Assembly: GCA_904502105.1 (NCBI GenBank)
Contig: CAJGDF010000007.1
Coordinates: 1 to 16,685, forward strand
Source: an uncultured Clostridia bacterium
GTDB taxonomy: Bacteria > Bacillota > Clostridia > Oscillospirales > UBA644
Direction of reading: 5' to 3'
Length of the DNA: 16,685 bases
Both the position numbers and the translations under genes were made by a program. Every line of letters begins with the position of its first letter. Position 1 is the first letter of the stretch. This document shows, in pieces, positions 1-7,046 of the stretch. The notes below the pieces were generated by a model. The model did no database searches and had not been told where the DNA came from. It worked only from the letters and a program-made list of their open reading frames with translations.

Positions 1-884
1 GTGAAGAGGTCTTTAACGATGGTGTTGAATTCAGCATATCTGCCGGTTACGAAATCAGTGAAGAGGAGACCGTTGCAGTTTTCGATAGCGATCTTTCTGA
101 TAGCGTTTTCGAAAGCGAATACGCCAGCAGCGTCGATTTCACGAGCTTCAGCAAAGGTGTACCATCTGATGGTGTACTGATCAAGGCCGTTGAGCCAGTA
201 GCTGTCATTGATGTAGTCTTCTTCAGAAATGATGAAGAAGTAGGGGTTGAAACCGATAGCCTGGTTGTAAGCTTTGGAAGAGGTAGCGAAGCCTTTGTAG
301 AACTGACCGAAGTACATATCAGCGTAAGCTTCAGGCATATCATCTTTACCATTTACTTCAGCTTTAAGGGTATCGTAGATGCTGTTAACGGTGTTGATAG
401 CATCTTTAACTGCTTTGTTTCTGCCAGCGTTGAAAGTAGCGTCAACGAGTTCGTTGTTAGCATCCTGACCGAAGTACCAAGCAGAAGCAGCAGCAACGAT
501 CTTAGCGTTGATGTCAGCTTTGATTTCAGCGATTTCTTCAGCGGTAGTAGCCTTGCTGAAGAGGTACTGATCTACAGTGTATTCGGTGGTGTAGTTTTTC
601 CAGAAAGAATTTCTGTTGTGAAGTTCAACCCATTCGCCGCAACCGTCGTCGCAGTTAAGGTCGTCGTTCTTGGTAAGGATTTTGGTCTCTTTGAGGAGAG
701 CGATGGTGTTAGCATCGAGCTCGGGACCATAGATTACAAGGTTCTGGATAGAAGCCTTGAGAGTGGTTCTGTCTGCTTCGTAATCAGTTTCTGCAGCGGC
801 ACCTACAGAAGAGAGAAGAGCGGTAGCAGACATAGAAATTACCATTGCCATTACAAGAATAGCGGAGATAATTTTCTTGCTCAT
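1..884 (-). CDS. Exported protein of unknown function, partial (3' end outside window)
   Basis: The first 294 codons read without a stop and leave the window at its left edge. The ATG at 884-882 is preceded by GAAGGAGG about 10 nt upstream, which fixes the start. Residues 1-31 form a Sec signal peptide: a KK n-region, a hydrophobic core (ISAILVMAMVISM) and a signal-peptidase-I-like end at VGAAA before ETD. There is no lipobox cysteine. The mature part is acidic and predicted largely helical, rich in Ala, Asn, Asp and aromatics, with a close cysteine pair (C78, C82, in NCDDGCGEW) and C270. The tetrapeptide YFGQ occurs twice (137-140 and 191-194), perhaps marking two related repeats. Codons are strongly skewed to GCT, AAC, ATC, TTC and GGT, more than in the neighbours. 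With the strong promoter this suggests an abundant surface or secreted protein. I do not recognise a family. Confidence 0.85.
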   Translation of the reverse strand, partial: MSKKIISAILVMAMVISMSATALLSSVGAAAETDYEADRTTLKASIQNLVIYGPELDANTIALLKETKILTKNDDLNCDDGCGEWVELHNRNSFWKNYTTEYTVDQYLFSKATTAEEIAEIKADINAKIVAAASAWYFGQDANNELVDATFNAGRNKAVKDAINTVNSIYDTLKAEVNGKDDMPEAYADMYFGQFYKGFATSSKAYNQAIGFNPYFFIISEEDYINDSYWLNGLDQYTIRWYTFAEAREIDAAGVFAFENAIRKIAIENCNGLLFTDFVTGRYAEFNTIVKDLF

Positions 885-908
885 TGGATGTTTTCCTCCT
901 TCAAATTT

Positions 909-923
909 GCCTCTTTTCGAGGC
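909..923 (-). other. 5'UTR stem-loop just upstream of the RBS
   Basis: In the transcript of the exported-protein gene, GCCTC-GAAAA-GAGGC forms a 5-bp perfect stem with a 5-nt loop ending 8 nt before the AAGGAGG box. It has no U-run and is too short for a terminator. It may protect the 5' end of an abundant mRNA or modulate ribosome access. The structure is visible; the role is inference. Confidence 0.45.
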
Positions 924-997
924 TTGTTAAAATAAAATTTTGGGCGTTTGGGTTTTTTCGGGATAGTTTCCCCTTGGAAACCTTTTGCCTTGTACAC

Positions 998-1026
998 ATT
1001 ATATTACATTTCTTCCAAAAAATCAA
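998..1026 (-). promoter_or_regulatory. Sigma-A promoter of the exported-protein gene
   Basis: On the minus strand, TTGATT (1026-1021) is followed after exactly 17 nt by TATAAT (1003-998). The bases before the -10 read TGTAA, close to an extended -10 element. Predicted transcription start is near position 991, giving a leader of about 107 nt. The five-of-six -35 and perfect -10 fit a highly expressed gene. Confidence 0.8.
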
Positions 1027-1035
1027 GCCCTTTTT

Positions 1036-1221
1036 TGTAATTTTTCGGGTTTGGATTGTAATTTGTATGAATGAACAAAGATTTGGATTTAATTTATTTT
1101 GTAATATACAAAATGCACATAAAAATCGGTGAATTGCGGTGGTTTGGAGCCTAATTTTTGTAACAAACGGATGTTAAAGGCGTTGTAATATATTACAATT
1201 TCAATTTTTGTAAATATTACA
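1036..1221. promoter_or_regulatory. Cluster of TGTAAT/ATTACA palindromes in the 885-1375 intergenic region
   Basis: The ~490-bp gap between the exported-protein gene and the toxin gene holds no credible gene. It carries repeated TGTAA motifs at 1036-1041, 1057-1062, 1100-1105, 1158-1166 (TTGTAACAA), 1183-1198, 1209-1221 and outside the cluster at 1306-1311. The best copy, TTGTAATATATTACAA at 1183-1198, is a perfect 16-bp palindrome. 1097-1113 (TTTTGTA-ATA-TACAAAA) and 1209-1221 (TGTAA-ATA-TTACA) are inverted repeats with a 3-nt centre. All lie upstream of the promoter at 998-1026, as expected for sites of a dimeric regulator. The regulator is not identifiable; AT-rich composition accounts for some of the single hexamers. 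Confidence 0.5.
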
Positions 1222-1336
1222 GGGGAATTGAGGAAAGTTGATAGTATCAAGGGTTTTTGAGATTTTCACGGAATGAAAGAAGTTGAGATAAAAAGGGAGA
1301 GAAAATGTAATAAATCAAGATTTAGGGGTGTAAGAA

Positions 1337-1366
1337 AGGGAAAACACTACATTTAGTGTTTTCCCT
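1337..1366 (-). terminator. Hairpin terminator after the toxin-antitoxin operon
   Basis: Perfect 13-bp inverted repeat (AGGGAAAACACTA / TAGTGTTTTCCCT) with a 4-nt loop, starting about 10 nt after the toxin stop codon. The downstream U-tract on the minus strand is short (TTTCTTA), so it could be a moderate terminator or a 3'-stabilising hairpin. Position and stem length support a transcript end. Confidence 0.7.
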
Positions 1367-1375
1367 AAAATATTA

Positions 1376-1651
1376 TCAAAAAAGGTCGCTATGAGAGCCG
1401 GTTCTGGCAAGGAAGAGTAAAAGTTTACCGTTATCAATTTTATAAACGAGCAACCAATCCGGAGCGATATGGCATTCGCGGAAGCCGTTATAATCGCCGA
1501 TAAGGGGATGATCTTTAAATTTTTGATCTAAAGGCTCACCATTTGCGAGGGTAGAGATTACATTTGAGAGTTTAGAGAGATCGAGGCCTCTTTTATGAGC
1601 CAGTTTAAGGTCTTTTTTAAACTGATTAGACGGGACGATTTCAAGTTTCAC
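1376..1651 (-). CDS. yafQ: YafQ-family mRNA interferase toxin (RelE/ParE superfamily)
   Basis: This 91-residue protein matches type II YafQ toxins, ribosome-dependent ribonucleases that cut mRNA during translation. Visible family landmarks are FKKDLK near the N-terminus, DHPLIGDYNGFRECH, then APDWLLVY, and the C-terminal ARTGSHSDLF. The histidines in DHPL, ECHIAPDW and TGSHSD together with the Asp of APDW line up with the catalytic His/Asp set described for E. coli YafQ, so the toxin looks intact. The start is GTG (1651-1649), 11 nt inside the end of the antitoxin gene, with GGAGG about 9 nt upstream within antitoxin codons. This arrangement couples toxin translation to that of the antitoxin. 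The pair sits between two operons bounded by hairpins, as is usual for a mobile stress or addiction module. Confidence 0.9.
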   Translation of the reverse strand: MKLEIVPSNQFKKDLKLAHKRGLDLSKLSNVISTLANGEPLDQKFKDHPLIGDYNGFRECHIAPDWLLVYKIDNGKLLLFLARTGSHSDLF

Positions 1652-1922
1652 TCAAAATATCCTCCAACATATCATCTGCATTATTATATTTTTTATAATT
1701 TTCGGGAGAGTTGATTATAGAGTGGTATTCGGCGAGAGCATCGACGGTGGTTTTGTTGGGGATATTTCTTGTAATTTCGAAAGGGAAAGCGCCTTGGTAG
1801 ATCATTTGTTTAAGGAAGATATTAATGGCTGTAGAGAGATCCATACCAAAATCAGAGAGAAGGGCTTGGGCTTTTGATTTAGTTTCGGCGTCGATTGTAA
1901 TATTTGTAGATACTTTAGGCAT
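1641..1922 (-). CDS. dinJ: DinJ/RelB-family antitoxin
   Basis: A 93-residue antitoxin that binds and neutralises the YafQ-type toxin encoded directly downstream, and normally represses its own promoter. Residues 1-48 read as a ribbon-helix-helix DNA-binding domain (VSTNITIDAETKSKAQALL, then DLSTAINIFLKQMI), the classic DinJ pattern. The remainder (about 55-93) is the acidic toxin-binding tail, ending DDMLEDILSE. An in-frame ATG 45 nt further upstream exists, but it lies inside the promoter region; the ATG at 1922-1920 has AAAGGAGT about 7 nt upstream and matches the family start (MPKVSTN). The stop overlaps the toxin start by 11 nt. Confidence 0.9.
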   Translation of the reverse strand: MPKVSTNITIDAETKSKAQALLSDFGMDLSTAINIFLKQMIYQGAFPFEITRNIPNKTTVDALAEYHSIINSPENYKKYNNADDMLEDILSET

Positions 1923-1944
1923 AATAAAACTCCTTTCTATGTTA

Positions 1945-1975
1945 ATATTATAACATAATATGCGCATGATGTCAA
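1945..1975 (-). promoter_or_regulatory. Toxin-antitoxin promoter with overlapping palindromic operator
   Basis: Minus strand: TTGACA (1975-1970), a 17-nt spacer, TATAAT (1952-1947), a perfect sigma-A consensus. The inverted repeat ATATTAT-AAC-ATAATAT at 1945-1961 covers the -10, and a second palindrome ATGCGCAT (1960-1967) lies in the spacer. Both are plausible sites for the ribbon-helix-helix antitoxin, giving autorepression. The promoter is directly visible; operator function is inferred from the family. Confidence 0.8.
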
Positions 1976-1990
1976 TATATATACAACAAA

Positions 1991-2023
1991 AAAAGAACCC
2001 AGAAAGAAAATCTGGGTTCTTTT
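1991..2023 (-). terminator. Strong Rho-independent terminator of the eight-gene transport operon
   Basis: Minus strand reading: AAAAGAACCCAGA, a 7-nt loop, TCTGGGTTCTTTT, a 13-bp perfect stem running into a run of seven T (1994-1988). It lies 16 bp after the stop codon of the last permease gene. On the plus strand the same hairpin ends in TTTT, so it may also stop weak plus-strand transcription. Confidence 0.92.
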
Positions 2024-2038
2024 GATGTTAAGCGATAA

Positions 2039-3037
2039 TTAGTCAGCTGTAAGACCGGATCTTTCGATGCCCTGGATGAAGTATCTCTGAGCAAAGAGGA
2101 ACACGATGAGGAGCGGGAAGATCATGAGGATGGAGGCTGTATCGTAGAGGGTCTGCTGCTGAATGAGCTCGGATACGCCCTTAGTAACATTGCTTACGGT
2201 GTTGGAAAGAACGACCATGTTAGGCATAAGCATGTTATTGTAGGTGGTATCGGTCCACTGCCATGTGAAGGAGAAGAGGAAAACGGTGATCATCATGTTA
2301 GTGGCGTTGGGGAGCATAACAGAGAAGAATGTACGAAGGGGGCCTGCACCGTCGATGTACGCTGCTTCGTCGAGAGCCTTAGGAAGGCCTCTGAAGTGCT
2401 GACGCATGAGGTAGATATACAGACCGTTTTTAAGACCGAGACCGGTAGCGGACATAACTGCCATGGGCCAAACGGAGTCGATAATAGAGATGTTACCGAT
2501 GAAGTATCTGAAACGAACATACAACGGGAGCATAATGGTCTGCGGGGGAATGATAAGGGTAAGGATAACGATGAAGAAGAGGAGGTTTTTACCCTTGAAG
2601 TTAAATCTTGCGAAGCCGTAGCCTGCGACGCAGGAAACGAAAACCTGGAGGATAGACGTTACGAGCGAGAGGCCTGCGGATCCGATAAGAGCTTCCCAGT
2701 ACTGGATATTTTGAATCGCGCGCTGGAAGAAGAATGTTGAACCTTCACGGGGAATAAACATAACAGTTTTATCTTCGAGGTCAGCTGTGGACATGAAGGA
2801 AACTATTGTTTTAACGAGGAAGGGGTAAAGGATCATGAATGCGATACCGACGATAATGATAAAACGTGCGATAGACCAGAGCACTCTACCTACGCCGCCC
2901 CAGTTGAAATTTTTTCTCTTCCATCTTTCCCAGTCGAAGTCTGCATATTTACTGGGATTAAGTTTTGCGAGAAGGTTTTCGATAAAATTTCTTTTATCGT
3001 TTTCGTGACCTTCTACAACGTAGTTAATTTGTCTCAT
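2039..3037 (-). CDS. Carbohydrate ABC transporter permease, MalG/AraQ type (second pair)
   Basis: A 332-residue integral membrane subunit of a CUT1-type sugar importer. The hallmark cytoplasmic EAA loop, which docks the ATPase, is at residues 224-243 (EAAYIDGAGPLRTFFSVMLP). Membrane segments are near 55-80, 120-145, 152-175, 185-210, 247-262 and 300-320. The first ~50 residues are an unusually long charged cytoplasmic extension (HENDKRNF, DWERWKRKNF) absent from typical MalG proteins. A long loop (about 84-115) follows the first segment. Start ATG has AAGGAGGG upstream. It is the last gene of the operon, 15 bp after its partner permease and just before the terminator. The subtype and substrate cannot be told from sequence alone. 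Confidence 0.93.
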   Translation of the reverse strand: MRQINYVVEGHENDKRNFIENLLAKLNPSKYADFDWERWKRKNFNWGGVGRVLWSIARFIIIVGIAFMILYPFLVKTIVSFMSTADLEDKTVMFIPREGSTFFFQRAIQNIQYWEALIGSAGLSLVTSILQVFVSCVAGYGFARFNFKGKNLLFFIVILTLIIPPQTIMLPLYVRFRYFIGNISIIDSVWPMAVMSATGLGLKNGLYIYLMRQHFRGLPKALDEAAYIDGAGPLRTFFSVMLPNATNMMITVFLFSFTWQWTDTTYNNMLMPNMVVLSNTVSNVTKGVSELIQQQTLYDTASILMIFPLLIVFLFAQRYFIQGIERSGLTAD

Positions 3038-3052
3038 TAATACTGTCCCTCC

Positions 3053-4006
3053 TTAATCCTGATAAATAATGAGTTTACGGACGAGAAGAACAACAATACC
3101 AACGAATACGAGAACTACGAGGAGGTAGATCCAGGAGAATGCGGAAGCGAGAGCATATTCGCTTGCATTTTCGAGTGCGCCGTTGATAAGGGATACTGCT
3201 GCGTTGTCCGCTTTGAGGAACATATCGATAACTGTGTAGATAAGGTTAACAAGGATCAGCGGGCTGATCATGGGGAAAGAGATCTTCCAGAAAACTTCCC
3301 AGCTTGTTGCGCCTTCAACTTTAGCAGCTTCGTACATAGCATCAGAGATAGACTGGAGACCGGAGAGGAATACGAGCATCTGAACACCGGAAGAGGTGAT
3401 AACGCTGTAAAGACCGTCAACGGCGCCGAGAACTATAGCTGCGAGGTCTTCGTTCTGAAGAACTACCATAACGAGCTGGCGGAGCTGAGCATAGTTAAAT
3501 ACGTTCGCCATACCGGAAGAGCTGCCAACGTCCATCTTTTCTGCGGAGCTATAAATATCGAGCATAGAGCTCATGTTTTCGAACTGAGCAATAATACCGG
3601 TAGAAATAACAACGGGGATAAAGAAGATAACACGGGCAACGGTTCTTCCTTTAAAGTTCTGGTTAAGAACGTTTGCCATGAAGAATGCGAAAATAAGAAT
3701 GATCGGGATCTGAACGAGAAGACCGAGGGTGGATTCAACGACTGTACGGAGGAAGTCCGCTTCAACGAAGAGAGCCTCGTAGTAGTTCTCAAGACCGATG
3801 AAAATTGTGTGGAAGCCCTTAGCGTCAACTTTGATTTCACTTATAGAATAAATGAAAGACTGGACGATAACGGGGATGTAGATGAACGCAAGACCGATGA
3901 TGATCGGAAGTACGAAAATATAACCGTAGAGACTCTGTTTGCGTTCAAGGGAAAGTTTGTTTCTTTTGATCTGCTTCGGTTTTTTAGCTGCAACTTCTGC
4001 GCTCAT
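3053..4006 (-). CDS. Sugar ABC transporter permease, MalF/UgpA type (second pair)
   Basis: This 317-residue membrane subunit carries the EAA loop at 226-245 (EAAKVEGATSWEVFWKISFP), and should pair with the permease encoded next. The first membrane segment (28-55, YIFVLPIIIGLAFIYIPVIVQSF) is typical of the MalF/UgpA branch. Other segments lie near 90-112, 124-141, 203-220, 247-264 and 290-310. Between the third and fourth segments there is a ~60-residue Ser- and Asp-containing insertion (about 142-203), likely outside the membrane, which is longer than in minimal permeases and could contact a binding protein. The start ATG is one base after the upstream stop, and its GGAGGTG ribosome site is made of the last codons of the lipoprotein gene (Leu-Glu-Val), so translation is probably coupled. 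Confidence 0.93.
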   Translation of the reverse strand: MSAEVAAKKPKQIKRNKLSLERKQSLYGYIFVLPIIIGLAFIYIPVIVQSFIYSISEIKVDAKGFHTIFIGLENYYEALFVEADFLRTVVESTLGLLVQIPIILIFAFFMANVLNQNFKGRTVARVIFFIPVVISTGIIAQFENMSSMLDIYSSAEKMDVGSSSGMANVFNYAQLRQLVMVVLQNEDLAAIVLGAVDGLYSVITSSGVQMLVFLSGLQSISDAMYEAAKVEGATSWEVFWKISFPMISPLILVNLIYTVIDMFLKADNAAVSLINGALENASEYALASAFSWIYLLVVLVFVGIVVLLVRKLIIYQD

Positions 4007-4007
4007 T

Positions 4008-7000
4008 TTACTTCACCTCCAAATATCCGTTTGCGGGAACGATGCTTCTGTCTTCGAGTTCTACATCGTGGCTGTTGTAGTTGATGTAAAGCTCAAGTGC
4101 GCCGTTACCGTAGATTACGTGGTATACGCCTGTGGTTTCAATTCTCTGTACAGAGGGAGTATCTACGCCTTCAACGTAACCTTCGTCACCTTCCTGAAGC
4201 ATAGTGATCTCGCCGTCATAAACGAGATATGCTTTTGCTGTTTCGTGAAGAGTGATTGTTTCGGAAGTTACTTTGTCGAGGATAGAAGAAACTTCTTTGT
4301 AGAGCTCAACTGCTCTGTCAAAGCTGTCTGTGTAGTGGAGAGAATAGAAATTATCAAAATTAGTGTTGTCAAATACATCGTTTTCATCGTACATCCAACG
4401 GAAGTGAACACCGCTACCTGTTTCGAGACACTTGAGAAGGTGTGTTTCGTAGTCGGTAGAAAGGTTGAACGCTTCGGAAGCGTACTGCTTGTAACCGTGG
4501 AGAACCATCTGGAGGAACGGAATAGCGCCGGTCGAAGAGAGGAACTCACTGGAACCAATGGGAAGATTTACGATGTGATCTGCATATTTCCAGGTGTAGT
4601 CGTTACCTGTTGTAACGAGCATTTCATAACCGTCATTACCGAAGAGTTCGAGAGCTTCGATATGAGCGTCAAGAGCCTGGGTTCTGTTAAGGATGTTACC
4701 AACTTTGTAGTTGGAGTTAAGTTCCTTACCGATATTGCCGAGAGAGATCTGCTTATTGTCGATAACCTTTTCAAAGCCTTCCTTATAAGAAGCTGCGAGG
4801 CCGGGAATAAGGCCGGGAGAAAGGATTGTCTGAGTATAATCGCCACCCTGGTTGGTCATACCGGTTGCGGGGTCACGGGAGTATACACGTGCAACACGCA
4901 TGTCGAGACGACGTGCAGCGTCGTTGGTGTAGTTAAGAGCGTCGGTAACTTCATCTTTGTAAACGTAAAGGAAGTTTGCAGAGGGGAAGAAGCCAACTTT
5001 TTCGGACTTAAGGTAGGAAACGAGATCTGCAAGATCTTTCTTGGAGCCCATTTCGTCCATAAGCTCGGGAGTGCTGTTGATGGTGTTATAGTAACCGTCG
5101 TTAGACCAGTGAGAATAGAGGACATTGATGTTTGCAACGCCTGCATCAACGAGTTTTTCAACGATTTCTTTAACTTCAGAGTAGCTTGTAAGAGCTTTTG
5201 TAGCGTCTACAGGAATACCTGCAACAGACTCGTTTTTGTTGATCGCGCCGAGAAGTTCTGCATAGAAAGGAGTCTTTGTTCCCTTAGAAACGGTTTCAGA
5301 GGGAAGAATTTCTTTTTCAATGAGATAATCTCTGTAAAGTTTAGCGTAATCGGAATAAGTAAGGTTACCTTCGTTGAAGAAGTAGCTTACCTGGAATTTA
5401 GCAACCTGTTTTTCTTTTGAAAGAACTACACCGGAAGAAGAGTTATCCATAGGACCGGAGGAGGTGTTGCCCTGACCGCCGGAGTATGTACGGTAGTCTC
5501 TTTCGGAGTAAACGAGGTCATAGTTGATAGAAGCACCGGGGTTGTTGGTGGAGTTGGTGGGTCTTGCAGTAGCAAAAGCCTGAGCTTTACCGTCTTCAAG
5601 AATTGCCATCATACCGCCAAGGTCAGATCTGTCGTAAATAAGATACGGAGAAACGATCTGCATCATCTTGGTGTCTTCTTTTTCTTCCTGGAATGTAAGG
5701 TCGCCGCCGTAGATACGGTCGGTGTAAACGGAAGAGGTTACATAGCCTTCAGCAGGCATGTAAGCACCGGAACCGTCACATGTAATAATGTAACCTTTGT
5801 TCGCAGCTTTGGAAGAAGGCATGGATGAACCGAAAGATCTGAGGAGAGAGATCTTATAGATCTTCTGCTTGGAAGGAGCCTGAATGAGGGAGGAGTCTAC
5901 ATTTACGGTAAGACCTTCTTCGGTAAGAGTGAGGTCTACGGGGATTGTAAACATAACCGCACGTTCGGGACCGGAGTATTCAACTGCTTCCATTTCTTTC
6001 TTAACGATGTCGGCGGTAACGCCTGCGAGCATCATCGCATCTTTAACGATACCCTTCTGTCTGGTGTTAAGAGTACGGCAAATGTACATCGGAATAACGT
6101 CGAGAAGAGGATAGTTTCTGATAAGACGTTCTCTGTCGGCAAGGTCAAGAGTTTCGGGAGTAACGAGCTTGTAGTTGGATTTAAGGTCCTTGAGAGCTTC
6201 CTGACCGACTACCTTGCCGTCTTCGTCAAGTTCGGTACGAGCTTCAAGTCTCTGCTGGATCCATTCGTATCTTTCAACGGTAATAACGGGAGGAACGAGG
6301 TCCTTATCCGGGTCGTTACCGAGAGTGTAGATGATTCTGATCTGGTTGTCAGACATTTTAACTATCTGAACTCTGTTGGAGTCGAGACAGTGTTCGCGGT
6401 AGTTGAATTCGAAACGTTTGTTTGCAACGTCATACGCTTCGAGAGCGACTGCGGAAACGATGGGGTTCATAACTTCCATATGAGGAGTACCCTTGATGTC
6501 CTTGGAAGGAGCTTTTACGTTAGCGTAAGTGGAGTTAACCTCATAGTTGGAGTTGGAGTGCCATACGTGACCGGTAGTTTTATCAACAACTGCAAAGTCG
6601 GTAAGAGAACCGCCCTGAGCAGCAAGGTCAGCGTCTTTACCGTCGGTGAGGTCCATGTAAAGCGCATAATAATCGTTTTCCATGATGAGGCTCATCTTGG
6701 TGATACCCTGCTTGATGTTGGTGGTAGAACCGTCTTCGTTTGTGATAGTGTAGTTGGAAACGTTCTTGCCTACTGCTGTTGAATAAGCGGAATCAACAGT
6801 CCAGGTTTCGTTTACGATTTCCATTTCGAGTTCTTCGTCGTAAGTGGTTGTTTTAACGTTATGAGCGATAACTTCGCCGTCGCCGATAAGCATAGCGATG
6901 TGCTCTTCACGCATTTCTTCACTTACATATTCAGGAGCAGTGCTTTTCTGAGCGGAGCTGCAAGATGCAAGAACAGAAACTGTGGAAAGCATCATAACAG

Positions 7001-7031
7001 CTGCCATGATAAGAGATAAAATTCTATTCAT
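4008..7031 (-). CDS. Large surface lipoprotein, DUF5696-like, with predicted (beta/alpha)-barrel domain
   Basis: A 1007-residue protein. A GTG 9 nt further upstream is possible, but AAGGAGG is about 10 nt from the ATG at 7031, so that start is preferred. Residues 1-24 are a lipoprotein signal peptide with lipobox LASC (C24), placing it on the outer face of the membrane. Residues ~115-580 look beta-rich (for example DFAVVDKTTGHVWHSN and SPYLIYDRSDLGGMMAIL). Residues ~586-910 alternate strand and helix like a TIM barrel: FYAELLGAI, then NINVLYSHWSNDGYY (635-648), VGFFPSANFLYVY, and later YEMLVTTGNDYTWKYADHI. A small beta domain ends the protein (~930-1007). Length, order and neighbourhood fit the DUF5696 family known beside CUT1 permeases; that assignment is from memory. 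A glycoside-hydrolase role is inference, and no catalytic pair can be assigned. Alternatively it could be the binding protein of the second permease pair. Confidence 0.8.
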   Translation of the reverse strand: MNRILSLIMAAVMMLSTVSVLASCSSAQKSTAPEYVSEEMREEHIAMLIGDGEVIAHNVKTTTYDEELEMEIVNETWTVDSAYSTAVGKNVSNYTITNEDGSTTNIKQGITKMSLIMENDYYALYMDLTDGKDADLAAQGGSLTDFAVVDKTTGHVWHSNSNYEVNSTYANVKAPSKDIKGTPHMEVMNPIVSAVALEAYDVANKRFEFNYREHCLDSNRVQIVKMSDNQIRIIYTLGNDPDKDLVPPVITVERYEWIQQRLEARTELDEDGKVVGQEALKDLKSNYKLVTPETLDLADRERLIRNYPLLDVIPMYICRTLNTRQKGIVKDAMMLAGVTADIVKKEMEAVEYSGPERAVMFTIPVDLTLTEEGLTVNVDSSLIQAPSKQKIYKISLLRSFGSSMPSSKAANKGYIITCDGSGAYMPAEGYVTSSVYTDRIYGGDLTFQEEKEDTKMMQIVSPYLIYDRSDLGGMMAILEDGKAQAFATARPTNSTNNPGASINYDLVYSERDYRTYSGGQGNTSSGPMDNSSSGVVLSKEKQVAKFQVSYFFNEGNLTYSDYAKLYRDYLIEKEILPSETVSKGTKTPFYAELLGAINKNESVAGIPVDATKALTSYSEVKEIVEKLVDAGVANINVLYSHWSNDGYYNTINSTPELMDEMGSKKDLADLVSYLKSEKVGFFPSANFLYVYKDEVTDALNYTNDAARRLDMRVARVYSRDPATGMTNQGGDYTQTILSPGLIPGLAASYKEGFEKVIDNKQISLGNIGKELNSNYKVGNILNRTQALDAHIEALELFGNDGYEMLVTTGNDYTWKYADHIVNLPIGSSEFLSSTGAIPFLQMVLHGYKQYASEAFNLSTDYETHLLKCLETGSGVHFRWMYDENDVFDNTNFDNFYSLHYTDSFDRAVELYKEVSSILDKVTSETITLHETAKAYLVYDGEITMLQEGDEGYVEGVDTPSVQRIETTGVYHVIYGNGALELYINYNSHDVELEDRSIVPANGYLEVK

Positions 7032-7046
7032 ATTAGTCACTCCTCC

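Noticed and set aside
618..1132. Two plus-strand open frames over the start and promoter of the exported-protein gene
   Set aside because: They run over a signal peptide, ribosome site and promoter on the other strand and have no family features or start signals.
1347..1359. 13-mer CTACATTTAGTGT shared with 14496-14508, as a possible dispersed repeat
   Set aside because: By simple expectation a 16.7-kb window holds about two identical 13-mer pairs by chance, and the flanks do not match.
1923..1967. Longer antitoxin starting 15 codons upstream
   Set aside because: The extension would cover the TATAAT box and operator; the downstream ATG has a good ribosome site and matches the family N-terminus.
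3939..5420. 493-codon plus-strand open frame opposite the lipoprotein and permease genes
   Set aside because: Same antisense effect of codon bias; it spans two well-supported minus-strand genes and has no domain or ribosome site.
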